A DNA stretch of 48,998 bases from DASTOB01 sp035720425 (GCA_035720425.1 DASTOB010000004.1:1-48998), one strand, 5' to 3'. Positions 25,895 through 34,766 are shown, counted from the stretch's first letter. Numbers and translations: made by a program. The notes: a model not told the origin generated them from the sequence alone.

Positions 25895-26933
25895 GCGACG
25901 TGACGCGCGCTTCCTGCAGGCCGCCCGCCGGCAAAGAACCGACGCGACGCCCGTCTGGTTCATGCGCCAGGCCGGGCGGTCGCTGCCGGAGTACCGCCGC
26001 GTCCGCGAGCGGGCGAGCCTGGCCGACATCGTCGGCGACGCGGCGCTCTGCGCGGAAGTGTCCCTCCAGCCCGTCCGGCGCCTCGGCGTCGATGCGGCGA
26101 TCGTGTTTGCCGACATCACGACCCCGTTGCCGGGTGCCGGCGTCGCCGTCGAGCTCGTCGAGAGCGTCGGGCCAGTCGTCGCACAACCGATCCGATCTGC
26201 CGCGGACGTCGAGCGGCTGCGGCCGCTCGACCCGGCAGCGTCGGTCGGGCCGCTGCTCGAGGCGATCTCGATCCTGCGTCGCGAGTCGCCGGTCCCGGTC
26301 ATCGGCTTCGCTGGCGCCCCGTTCACCCTCGCCGCCTACCTCATAGAAGGTCGCTCGCCACGGGACCTCGAGCGGACGAAGGTGCTCATGCACGCGGCGC
26401 CCGCGACCTTCGCGGCGTTGCTCGCGCGGCTCGTCGATCTCGACCTCGCCTACCTCGGAGCCCAGGTCGCGGCCGGTGCCGAGGCGGTCCAACTGTTCGA
26501 CTCGTGGGTCGGCCAGCTGTCGCCATACGACTATCGGGCCCACGTGCAGCCGCACGTCCGGCGACTGTTCGACGGCCTCGCCGAACGCGCCGTGCCGACG
26601 ATCCACTTCGGAACCGGGACGGCGGGTCTGCTCGGTGCGATGGCCGAAGCGGGCGGCGACGTGATCGGGCTCGACTGGCGGATTGGGCTGGCCGACGGTT
26701 GGTCCCGAGTGCCCGACCGTGCGGTCCAGGGCAATCTGGACCCCACGCTCCTGCTCGGCCCGTTCGATGCCGTTGCCGGCCAGGCACGCGAGATTCTCGA
26801 CGATGCGGCCGGACGGCCGGGCCACATCTTCAACCTCGGCCACGGGGTGCTACCGGAGACCGACCCGGATGCCCTCCGGCGCCTCGTCGATCTCGTTCAC
26901 GAGCGAACGGCGGGCGCCGGGACGTCACCGTGA
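25887..26933 (+). CDS. hemE: Uroporphyrinogen decarboxylase, canonical copy
   Basis: 348 residues from an ATG 8 bases inside the end of hemL. It removes four carboxyl groups from uroporphyrinogen III to give coproporphyrinogen III. The substrate-binding motif VWFMRQAGRSLPEYR is intact, with R27 and R31 equivalent to the two arginines of the human enzyme (R37, R41). The central-cavity aspartate is in FADITTPLPG, the tyrosine in GAPFTLAAYLIEG, the serine in FDSWVGQLSPYDY, and the histidine in FNLGHGVLPETD. The next gene is a second, altered member of the same family. Confidence 0.95.
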   Translation: MSERRDARFLQAARRQRTDATPVWFMRQAGRSLPEYRRVRERASLADIVGDAALCAEVSLQPVRRLGVDAAIVFADITTPLPGAGVAVELVESVGPVVAQPIRSAADVERLRPLDPAASVGPLLEAISILRRESPVPVIGFAGAPFTLAAYLIEGRSPRDLERTKVLMHAAPATFAALLARLVDLDLAYLGAQVAAGAEAVQLFDSWVGQLSPYDYRAHVQPHVRRLFDGLAERAVPTIHFGTGTAGLLGAMAEAGGDVIGLDWRIGLADGWSRVPDRAVQGNLDPTLLLGPFDAVAGQAREILDDAAGRPGHIFNLGHGVLPETDPDALRRLVDLVHERTAGAGTSP

Positions 26934-27985
26934 CCGGAGCCGATAGGCTGCTCGCCGCCTGCCGAGGGCGTCCTGTCGACGCGACGCCGGTCTGGTTCAT
27001 GCGCCAGTCCGGCGGCTCGCTGCCGTCCTATCTCGCCATCCGCAAACGCCACTCCGTGCTCGACATCGCGCACAGCCCAGCGCTCTGTGCCGAGGTCACC
27101 CTGGGCGCTGCGGATGCGCTCGGGACGGACGCCGCCGTGATGTTCGCCGACGTCCTCCTGCCGGTCGAGGCCATGGGGGTCGATCTCGAACTGAGCGTGA
27201 CCGGCCCGATCCTGGAGCGTCCGATCCGCTCGCGCGAGGACGTTGCGCGGCTGCGGCGGGTCGACGTCGAGGCGGATCTCGGCTTCACGCTCGATGCCAT
27301 CCGTCGCGTTCGCGCCGGGATCGGCGACCGCGCGGCCGTGATCGGGATCGCGGGCGGGCCGTTCACGCTGGCCGCGTACCTCATCGAGGGCGGGCCGTCG
27401 CGCGACCACCTCGCCGCCAAGCGCGTCGCGTTCGGGGCACCAGACCTGTGGGCCGATCTGCTCGATCGGCTGACCGACCTGTCGGTCGACTACGTCCGCG
27501 CCCAGGCGGCCGCCGGCGCGCAGGTGATCCAGGTGTTCGACTCGTGGGCCGGCACGCTCGGACCGGCCGATTATGATCGACTCGTCGCGCCGTGGACGGC
27601 GCGGATCCTGGCGGCCGTCCGCGACGCGGACGTGCCGACGATCCAGTTCGCGGCTGCCGGCTCGGCGTTGCTGGAGCGGCTGGCAGTCGGTGCGGACGTC
27701 GTGTCGGTCGACGGCGGACAGTCACTCGCCGTGGCCCGGTCGCGGCTCGGTCCGTCGGTTGCGCTGCAGGGCAACCTCGATCCGGCCCGGCTCCTCGCCG
27801 GCTGGCCGGCCGTCGCGGCCGGGGTCGAGGAGGTCCTGGCCGCCGCCGGCTCGCCCCGTGGCCATGTCTTCAACACCGGGCACGCCGTCCCGCGCGAGAC
27901 CGATCCGGCGATCCTGCGCGACGCCGTTACGTTCGTCCACGAGCGGACGGCGCGCACCCTCGAATTTGCGGAGGCCAGGCGGTGA
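26930..27985 (+). CDS. Divergent second uroporphyrinogen decarboxylase homolog
   Basis: 351 residues, GTG start overlapping the hemE stop (GTGA). It is full length and keeps the UroD fold: VWFMRQSGGSLPSYL, FADVLLPVEAMG, GGPFTLAAYLIEGG, FDSWAGTLGPADYD and FNTGHAVPRETDP. The first arginine (R25) is kept, but the second, which binds substrate carboxylates, is glycine (G29), and LPEYR has become LPSYL. The aspartate, tyrosine, serine and histidine positions remain. It may decarboxylate a different intermediate, pair with HemE as a heterodimer, or have lost catalysis. It is clearly a gene under selection, not a relic, because the frame is clean and overlapped on both sides. Confidence 0.8.
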   Translation: MTGADRLLAACRGRPVDATPVWFMRQSGGSLPSYLAIRKRHSVLDIAHSPALCAEVTLGAADALGTDAAVMFADVLLPVEAMGVDLELSVTGPILERPIRSREDVARLRRVDVEADLGFTLDAIRRVRAGIGDRAAVIGIAGGPFTLAAYLIEGGPSRDHLAAKRVAFGAPDLWADLLDRLTDLSVDYVRAQAAAGAQVIQVFDSWAGTLGPADYDRLVAPWTARILAAVRDADVPTIQFAAAGSALLERLAVGADVVSVDGGQSLAVARSRLGPSVALQGNLDPARLLAGWPAVAAGVEEVLAAAGSPRGHVFNTGHAVPRETDPAILRDAVTFVHERTARTLEFAEARR

Positions 27986-28926
27986 CCGGACGCTCGCCCA
28001 GGGCCGTCCTGCTCATGACGTATGGATCGCCCGCCTCGCTCGACGACATTGACCGCTACCTCGCTGCCGTCCGAGGTGGTCGGTCCGCCGACCCGGCACT
28101 CGTCGAGGAGTTCCGTCGGCGCTACCGCGTGATCGGTGGTTCCCCGCTCATCGAGCGGACTCGCGAGCAGGCCTCCGCGCTCGAGCAACGGCTCGGCGAC
28201 GGCACGATCGTGCGGGCCGCGATGCGCTTTTCCGAGCCCTCGATCGACGCTGTCGTGCACGAGCTGGCCGGCGCCGACGTACAGCGAGCGGCGGGTATCG
28301 TCCTCTCACCGCAATTCTCGCCGCTGCTCATGGGCGGCTACGGGCAGGCGGTTGAGACGGCTCGCGCCGCCATCGGACCGGGGGCGCCTGACGTCGCGAT
28401 CGCCGGCCCATGGCACCGCGAGCCGGCATTCGTGGAGGCCCTCGGCGCACGGATCCGCGACGCGCTTCTCGCCGACGGCGCGGGCGGGGTCGGCGACCCG
28501 GTCCTGCTCACCGCGCACAGCCTGCCGCTCCGCGTCGCCGAACGCGAACCGGATTACCTCGACCAACTCCGAGAGACCGCCGAGCTGGCCGCCGCCGCGG
28601 CCGCACTTGCCGACGGGCAGTGGACGTTCTGCTGGCAGAGCGCGGGGCACGAGCCCGGCGAATGGATGGCCCCGGATTTTGCCGACCTCATGCCGCGCCT
28701 TCGGGCGGCGGGGCACCGGCGGGTCGTCGTCGCACCGGTCCAGTTCCTGGCCGACCACCTCGAGATCCTCTACGACATCGACGTCGGCGCCCGCCAGCAG
28801 GCCGAAGCGGTCGGCCTCGCCTTCCGGCGGACCGCCTCGCTCAACGACGATCCGGGACTGGTCAACGCCCTCGCAGCGGTGGCTCGTCGGGCGCTCGAGC
28901 ACGAGGGTGCCGCCGCGCCGCCCTGA
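27982..28926 (+). CDS. hemH: Ferrochelatase, copy 1 (coproporphyrin type)
   Basis: 314 residues, GTG overlapping the previous stop, with GGAGG upstream. It should insert ferrous iron into coproporphyrin III. The active-site tyrosine is in LLMTYGSPAS. The metal-site histidine is H179 in LTAHSLPLRV, and the glutamate is in FLADHLEILYDID. The segment that reads KHIAPFI in copy 2 (and KHIEPFI in Bacillus enzymes) is MRFSEPSI here, so the conserved Lys-His pair is missing. It is the last gene of the plus-strand heme operon and converges with hemY, 63 bases away, with no strong terminator between. Confidence 0.9.
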   Translation: MTGRSPRAVLLMTYGSPASLDDIDRYLAAVRGGRSADPALVEEFRRRYRVIGGSPLIERTREQASALEQRLGDGTIVRAAMRFSEPSIDAVVHELAGADVQRAAGIVLSPQFSPLLMGGYGQAVETARAAIGPGAPDVAIAGPWHREPAFVEALGARIRDALLADGAGGVGDPVLLTAHSLPLRVAEREPDYLDQLRETAELAAAAAALADGQWTFCWQSAGHEPGEWMAPDFADLMPRLRAAGHRRVVVAPVQFLADHLEILYDIDVGARQQAEAVGLAFRRTASLNDDPGLVNALAAVARRALEHEGAAAPP

Positions 28927-28989
28927 GCGCGCGGGGTGCCACCGGCGAGGTGTCGGAGCCGAAGGCTGCGCCGGGCGGGGGCGTGGCCG

Positions 28990-30405
28990 TCAGACAGCGA
29001 CGCGAATCCGGGTCGCTCCGATGACCGCGGCCACCCGGTGAGCCGCGGCACGGCCCTGTGCGATGCAGTCCGGGAGGCCAACGCCGTGGAAGCTGGCGCC
29101 AGCGAGCGTGATCGCCGGCCACGGGCGGAGGGCCTCCTCGGCCGCCGCGACGCGCCCGAGGTGGCCCACGGTGTAGCGCGGCATCGCCGCTTGCCAGCGG
29201 GCGACGCGGACGAGCTCCGGCTGCCCGTCGATGGCGAGGAGCCGCCCGACCTCGGCACGGGCGATCGCCGCGATCGCCTCGTCAGATCCCGGCGGTGAGT
29301 CCGGCATGAACGCACGGACGAGCAACCGGCCCGCAGGCGCGCGGCCGGGCCACTTGCGTGACGACCACGTGCACGCGCCGATGGTCATGCCCTCCGAGCG
29401 CGGCACGAGCACGCCGTGACCGTCCGGCAGCTGCGCGACACGGTGGACCGGGTAGCCGAGCGACACGACCGCCGTCGATCCTTGCCGGATCGAGCGGACG
29501 GCGGCCGCCGCGGCCGCTGAAATCGGCTCGAGCAGCGCGCCCGTCACGGTGCCGGGTGTCGCGAGGATCGCCGCCTCGGCGGGCATCTCCGTGCCATCCG
29601 AGAGTCGCGCGATGAGGCCGGTACCGCGCGGCGCCAGCTCGCGCACGGCCGTCCCGGGGCGGAGCTCGACGCCGGGTGCGGCAGCGAGCTCGGCCACGAG
29701 CGCGTCGACCAGGCAGCCCATCCCCCCGGCCAGGCTGACGAACAACCCGAGCGGTGCCGGCGAGCCGGTTGCCTGGGCATTCACGCGCCTCGCCGCCCGA
29801 CCCTCGGCCAGGCCTGCGAGCAGCAGACTGCGATGGTCCTGTTCGGCCGCCCGCAGCTGCGGGACGACCGCGTCCATGCTCAGTTCGTCGATCGGAGTGC
29901 CGTAGACGCCGCCGATCAGCGGTCCCGCGAGGCGATCGACGGCAGCGTCGCCGACTCGCCGTCTCAGGAACCTCCCGACCGGCTCGTCGCCTTCTCCGTC
30001 GGCCATTCTCGGAAGCGCGAGGTCGAGCGACATGCGGAGCTTCTCGGGGACGGAGAACAGCCCGGTCGTGACGAACGGGCGGAGACGTGTCGGAAGGACG
30101 AGGCCGAAGCCGTCCGGCATCGGGTGGAGCCGCCCACGATGGCTGACGTGGACCGTCCGGGGTTCACGCGTCGAGACAAGCTCGTCCGCCAGTCCGAGTT
30201 CACGGACGAGCTCGACCGCGGCCGGCCGAAACGTGACGAACGAATCCGGTCCTCTCTCGACCACGTATCCGTCGACCCGCTCCGTCGCGATCTTGCCGCC
30301 GAACCGGGGCGCCGTCTCGAGGACCGCGGCCGGGATGCCCAGGTTGGCGAGCTCCCGGGCGGCGACCAGCCCCGTGATCCCGCCGCCGGCGACGAGAACG
30401 GTCAT
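28990..30405 (-). CDS. hemY: Coproporphyrinogen/protoporphyrinogen oxidase, HemY/CgoX type
   Basis: 471 residues from the ATG at 30405, 7 bases after the radical SAM stop; a longer upstream frame only runs back through that gene. The FAD site is VLVAGGGITGLVAARELANLG with the downstream RFGGKIATERVDGYVVERGPDSF segment (GGK, ERGPDSF) typical of HemY. GPLIGGVYGTPIDELSMDA and the C-terminal TLAGASFHGVGLPDCI complete the family pattern. With HemQ encoded in the window, it should oxidise coproporphyrinogen III to coproporphyrin III using oxygen. It is the only such gene seen here and is the last gene of the minus-strand operon. Confidence 0.92.
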   Translation of the reverse strand: MTVLVAGGGITGLVAARELANLGIPAAVLETAPRFGGKIATERVDGYVVERGPDSFVTFRPAAVELVRELGLADELVSTREPRTVHVSHRGRLHPMPDGFGLVLPTRLRPFVTTGLFSVPEKLRMSLDLALPRMADGEGDEPVGRFLRRRVGDAAVDRLAGPLIGGVYGTPIDELSMDAVVPQLRAAEQDHRSLLLAGLAEGRAARRVNAQATGSPAPLGLFVSLAGGMGCLVDALVAELAAAPGVELRPGTAVRELAPRGTGLIARLSDGTEMPAEAAILATPGTVTGALLEPISAAAAAAVRSIRQGSTAVVSLGYPVHRVAQLPDGHGVLVPRSEGMTIGACTWSSRKWPGRAPAGRLLVRAFMPDSPPGSDEAIAAIARAEVGRLLAIDGQPELVRVARWQAAMPRYTVGHLGRVAAAEEALRPWPAITLAGASFHGVGLPDCIAQGRAAAHRVAAVIGATRIRVAV

Positions 30406-30412
30406 CGGTCGC

Positions 30413-31519
30413 TCATGCCATCGGCGGGACGTACGGGCAGAGTGGATCCGCCTCGAGCTCGTCCCCGGTCCAGGCGTACGCCCTTGCGCGCGATCCGCCA
30501 CAGATCCGGGCGTACTGGCAACGCCCGCAGCGTCCCTTGAACCGCTCCGGGTCGCGCAACCCGACGAACGTCGGGTGATCGCGATAGAGCGTCACGAGGT
30601 CGTCCGTTCGCACGTTGCCAACCGCGATCGGCAGGAAGCCGGATGGATGGACGGAGCCGTCGTGGGCGACGAACATGATCCCGTTGCCGTCGCGGATTCC
30701 GAACCCGCGCCCAACCGACGTCATCGCGATCGCGTCGTCGTCGAGTCCCTCGGCCCGCATCGCCGCGACGGCCAGCCGCCGGTAGTGCATCGCCTCGGTA
30801 GTCTTGACCTGGAACGGCGCCTCCTTCGAGCGCTCGTAGAGCCAGCGGTTGAGCCGCTCGGACTCGGCCGGAGCGATCTCGCGCAGTGCCGTCCCGCGGC
30901 CGACCGAAATGAGGAAGAACAGACTCCAGCGCATGATGTCCATGCCGCATAGGAGCTCGTAGACGGCCGGCAGGTCGGGTAGCGTCTCGTCGGTGACGAG
31001 TGTATTGACCTGGATCGGCAGCCCTGCGTCGCCGGCCCAGCGCGCCGCCCGCAGGGTCAGCTCGAACGTCCCGGGCACGCCGCGGAAGCCGTCGTGGCGC
31101 TCAGCGTTCGAGCCGTCGAGGCTCAGCGAGATGCTCTGGATGCCTGCCTCGCGGAGCGTGACGAGGATCTCGGCCGACAGGTCCGGCGTCGCGGCGGGCG
31201 CGAGCGACGGCGCGATCCCACGTTCGGTGGCTCCCTCGACAAGCTGGCGCAGATCGTCGCGCCGGATCGGATCGCCGCCCGTGAACACGACGTGCGGATA
31301 CGGACGACCGAATCGGGTGACGGCGTCGAGGAGACGCAAGCCCTCGTCCGTGGTCAGCTCGAGCGGGCTTCGCGCCGGGTTCGCGGACGCGCGGCAATGG
31401 CGGCAGGCCAGGCCGCAGGCCAGGGTCGTCTCCCAGTAGACGAGCATCGGCGCCCGCCCGTACGCGTAGCCGTTGGCCCTGCCCGCGCCGACCGGCGGGG
31501 CGATGGTGGTGGGCTGCAT
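30413..31519 (-). CDS. Radical SAM/SPASM protein, AhbD/NirJ-like
   Basis: 368 residues, ATG with AAGGGAG upstream. The SAM-cluster cysteines are C35, C39 and C42 in CGLACRHC, and VVFTGGDPIRRDDL is the SAM-binding GGD motif. The C-terminal cysteines C331, C334, C340 and C361, in CGRCQYARICGGSRARAY and then GDELEADPLC, would hold an auxiliary cluster. This pattern is shared by AhbC/AhbD and NirJ, which act on heme-like tetrapyrroles, and by TIGR04053-type proteins. AhbD decarboxylates iron-coproporphyrin to heme without oxygen. The position between hemH and hemY supports a tetrapyrrole substrate, but the reaction is inference. Confidence 0.85.
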   Translation of the reverse strand: MQPTTIAPPVGAGRANGYAYGRAPMLVYWETTLACGLACRHCRASANPARSPLELTTDEGLRLLDAVTRFGRPYPHVVFTGGDPIRRDDLRQLVEGATERGIAPSLAPAATPDLSAEILVTLREAGIQSISLSLDGSNAERHDGFRGVPGTFELTLRAARWAGDAGLPIQVNTLVTDETLPDLPAVYELLCGMDIMRWSLFFLISVGRGTALREIAPAESERLNRWLYERSKEAPFQVKTTEAMHYRRLAVAAMRAEGLDDDAIAMTSVGRGFGIRDGNGIMFVAHDGSVHPSGFLPIAVGNVRTDDLVTLYRDHPTFVGLRDPERFKGRCGRCQYARICGGSRARAYAWTGDELEADPLCPYVPPMA

Positions 31520-31539
31520 CGTCGTGCTCCCTTCTGTCG

Positions 31540-32469
31540 TCAGCGCGCCGCGACGGACTCGCGGGTGGCCGCCTCGACGAGGTCGGCCAGGCCGGCGATG
31601 AAGGTCGGGTCGTCGTTCATCGTCGGGGCCCGCTCCAGCCGGACACCGGCCTCGCGCGCGACGGCGGCAGCCTCGATGTCGATGTCGTAGAGGACTTCCA
31701 GGTGGTCGGCAACGAAGCCGACCGCGCAGACGACAACGTCGCGTACGCCGTCGGCAGCCAGTCGCCGGATCTCGTCGCGAAGGTCCGGGCCCAACCACGC
31801 CTCATCCGTCCGTCCGGCGCTCTGGTAGGCAAATCCGTAGCGGGCAAGGCCGAGCCGGTCCGAGACGAGCCGGGCGGTCTCGGCCAGCTGGCCCGGGTAC
31901 GGGTCGCCGGCGGCCACGATCCGGGCCGGCAGGCTGTGGGCGGTGAACAGCACGAACGGCTGCGCCACCCCGGTCCGGGCGATCGCCTCGGCGGTCCGGG
32001 CCGCAAGCGCCTCGATGAAGCGGGCCTGATCGTGCCACGAATCGATGATGGCAAAGGCCGGTGCGCGATCGCCCAGCTCGGCGGCCGCGACCTCGACCGC
32101 CCGTCGATACGTCGAGCTGCTCATCGCGGATGCCTGCGGTGCGAGCGCGATTGCCACCGCATGCCTGACTCCGTCGTCCGCCATTCGGCCCACGACGTCC
32201 CGGATGAACGGCGCGATGTGCTTCATCCCCGCGTACACGGGCCTTGGCCGTCCGCGCGTGGCAAGCTCCCGCTCGAGCGCCGCGCGCTGGCGCTCGACGA
32301 TCCGCGACAGGGGCGACCCGCCTCCGATCGCCCGATAGCGCTCGACGAGCTCGGCCAGGAGATGAGGCGGAGGCGGGCTGCCGCGGCGGATGTCCGTGTA
32401 GTAGGCCTCGACCTGGTCGAGCCGATCTGGGCTGCCATAGGCCATGAGCAGGACAGCGTCGGTCATCAT
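31540..32469 (-). CDS. hemH: Ferrochelatase, copy 2 (coproporphyrin type)
   Basis: 309 residues. The start is the first of two ATG codons (MM), with GGGAG upstream. Motifs are closer to the Bacillus enzyme than copy 1: VLLMAYGSPDRL, YAGMKHIAPFI with the Lys-His pair, the catalytic histidine H178 in FTAHSLPARI, and GFVADHLEVLYDID with its glutamate. Iron insertion into coproporphyrin III is expected. It is separated by 67 bases from hemB upstream and by 20 bases from the radical SAM gene downstream, on one minus-strand transcript. Confidence 0.92.
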   Translation of the reverse strand: MMTDAVLLMAYGSPDRLDQVEAYYTDIRRGSPPPPHLLAELVERYRAIGGGSPLSRIVERQRAALERELATRGRPRPVYAGMKHIAPFIRDVVGRMADDGVRHAVAIALAPQASAMSSSTYRRAVEVAAAELGDRAPAFAIIDSWHDQARFIEALAARTAEAIARTGVAQPFVLFTAHSLPARIVAAGDPYPGQLAETARLVSDRLGLARYGFAYQSAGRTDEAWLGPDLRDEIRRLAADGVRDVVVCAVGFVADHLEVLYDIDIEAAAVAREAGVRLERAPTMNDDPTFIAGLADLVEAATRESVAAR

Positions 32470-32536
32470 CGTTGCGCTCCCAAGTGGTACTCGTACGTGA
32501 TCGTGCAGTCGGGTCGAGGGCTCGCCTCCGTCACGC

Positions 32537-33559
32537 TCATTGCTCGGCGATCCAGCCGGCCAGGTCGGCCGCGGCGTAGCTGATGACGAACGAGGCGCCG
32601 GCCCGGACGATCGAGGTGACGGCCTCGGTCATCGCCCGCCGGTCGTCGAGCCAGCCGCGCTCGGCGGCCGCCCGGAGCATGGCGTACTCGCCGCTCACCT
32701 GGTAGGCGCCGATCGGCACATCGAACCGGGCGCGCGCAGCGGCGAGCACGTCGAGCGATGGGAGGGCTGGCTTGACGAGGAGCAGGTCCGCGCCCTCGGC
32801 GAGGTCAAGCGCCATCTCGCGCAGCGCCTCGCGCCCATTGGCCGGGTCCATCTGATAGCCGCGCCGGTCGCCGAACGCAGGCGCCGAGCCAGCCGCGTCG
32901 CGGAACGGCCCGTAGAACGCCGAGGCGGTCTTGGCCGCGTAGGCGAGGATGGCCGTTCCGTCGTGCCCGGCCGCGTCGAGCGCGGCGCGAATCGCCGCGA
33001 CCTGGCCGTCCATCATCGCCGAGGGGGCGACGACGTCGGCGCCGGCCTCGGCCTGGCTCGACGCCGTCTCGGCGAGCCGCTCGAGCGCAGCGTCGTTGTC
33101 GACCGACCCGTCGGGTGCGAGCGGGCCGCAGTGACCGTGGTCGGTGTATTCGCACAGGCAGGTGTCGGCGATGAGCACGAGGTCCGGACCGGCATCGCGC
33201 AGCCGGCGCAGCGCCTGCTGGACGATGCCGTCACTGAGCCAGGCCCCCGATCCGTGCCCATCCTTCGCCGCGGGCAGGCCGAACAGGATGACGCCGCCGA
33301 TACCGAGCGCGGCCAGCCGGCGGGCTTCGACGACCGCCTCGTCGGGCGACAGGCGGACGACGCCCGGCAGCGAGGCGATCGGCTCGCGCACGCCGCGCCC
33401 GGGCCGCACGAACAGCGGCGCGACGAGCGCGCGGGACTCGATGCTTGTCTCGCGCACCAGCGCCCGGAGGGCAGCCGTCCGGCGCGTCCGGCGCGGGCGG
33501 TGGACGGGCCGCGGCAGGTCGCTGGCGGCGGGAGGCCGGAAGTCGAGTTCGAGTGTCAC
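32537..33559 (-). CDS. hemB: Delta-aminolevulinic acid dehydratase, copy 2
   Basis: 340 residues, GTG start with GGAGA upstream. It carries the same zinc motif (DTCLCEYTDHGHCG), Schiff-base lysines (YAAKTASAFYGPF and LLVKPALPSLD) and QMDPANGREALREMA segment as copy 1, so both should make porphobilinogen. The differences between the copies are mostly conservative and scattered. That suggests recent duplication, gene conversion, or strong shared constraint. It starts 13 bases after the hemA stop. Confidence 0.95.
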   Translation of the reverse strand: MTLELDFRPPAASDLPRPVHRPRRTRRTAALRALVRETSIESRALVAPLFVRPGRGVREPIASLPGVVRLSPDEAVVEARRLAALGIGGVILFGLPAAKDGHGSGAWLSDGIVQQALRRLRDAGPDLVLIADTCLCEYTDHGHCGPLAPDGSVDNDAALERLAETASSQAEAGADVVAPSAMMDGQVAAIRAALDAAGHDGTAILAYAAKTASAFYGPFRDAAGSAPAFGDRRGYQMDPANGREALREMALDLAEGADLLLVKPALPSLDVLAAARARFDVPIGAYQVSGEYAMLRAAAERGWLDDRRAMTEAVTSIVRAGASFVISYAAADLAGWIAEQ

Positions 33560-33572
33560 TGCGTGTCTCCGC

Positions 33573-34766
33573 TCATAGTGCGAACAGCCGTCTGGCAGCC
33601 TGTTCGACGACCTCGTCGCGACCCTCGCGGAGCGTCGCGAGCGGTGCGTGGAGCAGGCCGGCGACGAGGCGGTGGCTCATCTGGTCGACGAGCGCGCGTT
33701 CGTCCTCGTCAAGCGGCAATCGGCGGAACAGGCGCTCGAGCTCCGACCGACGCTGGGATTCGGCTCGCTCCGACAGCGCCTGGATGGCGGGCACGGACGA
33801 TCGCCCGCGTGCCCACGCGGCGAACTCCTCCTCGGCCGCGTCGAGCAGCCTGGTGATTCGCGCACGGACACCGGGGTTGAGCTGCTCCTGTGCGCCGCGT
33901 GCGAGGTCGTCGATCGAGACAGGTCGGGGGCGCAGGGCTGCACGTACGGGAGCCGGCAGGGCCGGAGGAGACGACAGGTCGACGAGGGGGCACGCGGAAT
34001 CGAGGAGGCGGCTGGTGGCAAGCGCGTCCAGCTCCAGTCGCGCCGAGATCGCGACGACGAGCGCATCGCACGCGGGGAGCGGGCCGTCCCCGGTGCGAGC
34101 GACCGCGGAGCCACCGACCGCCGCAGCGAGCGCTGCGGCACGATCGAGGCTGCGGTCGACGACCACCACGCGTGCGCCGCGGCGCGCGGCAGCAAGCGCC
34201 GCGAGTCGGGCCATCCGACCCGCGCCGACGACGGTGACCGCCCGGCCGGACAACGGACCGCCGAGTCGCTCGATCTCGTCGAGACCGACATCCGCCAGCG
34301 ATCGGGGCACCCCTTCGCGCCACGAGCGCGTCTCGCGCCCCACGCGCAACGCGATCTGGAAGAGACGTCCAAGGCGAGGGTCGAACGCCGCCCCGCCCGC
34401 GACTCCCGCCGTTGGCCGACCGGCGAGGCAGCTGCGCAGCTGGTGGAGGATCTGGTCCTCGCCGATCACCACCGAGTCGAGTCCGGCCGCGACTTCGACG
34501 AGGTGGCGCGCCGCGGCACGATCCTCCAGCCGTTGACCGCCGGCCGGCAGTGGCGGCAGCTCCAACGGCGGACCATCGGCGTGGCCGTCGAGAGGATGCG
34601 TGGCCGCGTACAGCTCCGCGCGATGGCAGGTGCGGACAAGGATCGCGCGCGGATCGCCGGTGAGCACCGTCGCTGCCGCGGCGAAGCGTTCGCGGACCTC
34701 GCTCGGCACGGCACGCGCGTGGGTGACGAGGGCGACGATGCCGAGCTCGGTCGGCTGAGCAGTCAT
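33573..34766 (-). CDS. hemA: Glutamyl-tRNA reductase, copy 2
   Basis: 397 residues. The catalytic cysteine is C47 in RTCHRAELY, and GLDSVVIGEDQILHQLR is closer to the family consensus than in copy 1 (GE kept). The NADPH domain has VTVVGAGRMARLAALAA. Both copies share the unusual TCHR and the RSW-then-RSLAD segment after ALR-VGR or ALR-AGR, so they are paralogs within one lineage. No hemL accompanies this copy. Its ATG overlaps the stop of the preceding regulator (ATGA), the same arrangement as in operon 1. Confidence 0.92.
   Translation of the reverse strand: MTAQPTELGIVALVTHARAVPSEVRERFAAAATVLTGDPRAILVRTCHRAELYAATHPLDGHADGPPLELPPLPAGGQRLEDRAAARHLVEVAAGLDSVVIGEDQILHQLRSCLAGRPTAGVAGGAAFDPRLGRLFQIALRVGRETRSWREGVPRSLADVGLDEIERLGGPLSGRAVTVVGAGRMARLAALAAARRGARVVVVDRSLDRAAALAAAVGGSAVARTGDGPLPACDALVVAISARLELDALATSRLLDSACPLVDLSSPPALPAPVRAALRPRPVSIDDLARGAQEQLNPGVRARITRLLDAAEEEFAAWARGRSSVPAIQALSERAESQRRSELERLFRRLPLDEDERALVDQMSHRLVAGLLHAPLATLREGRDEVVEQAARRLFAL

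Noticed and set aside
28927..28989. Bidirectional terminator between the converging heme operons
   Set aside because: No stable hairpin with a T run was found in the 63 bases; termination there is not supported by sequence.
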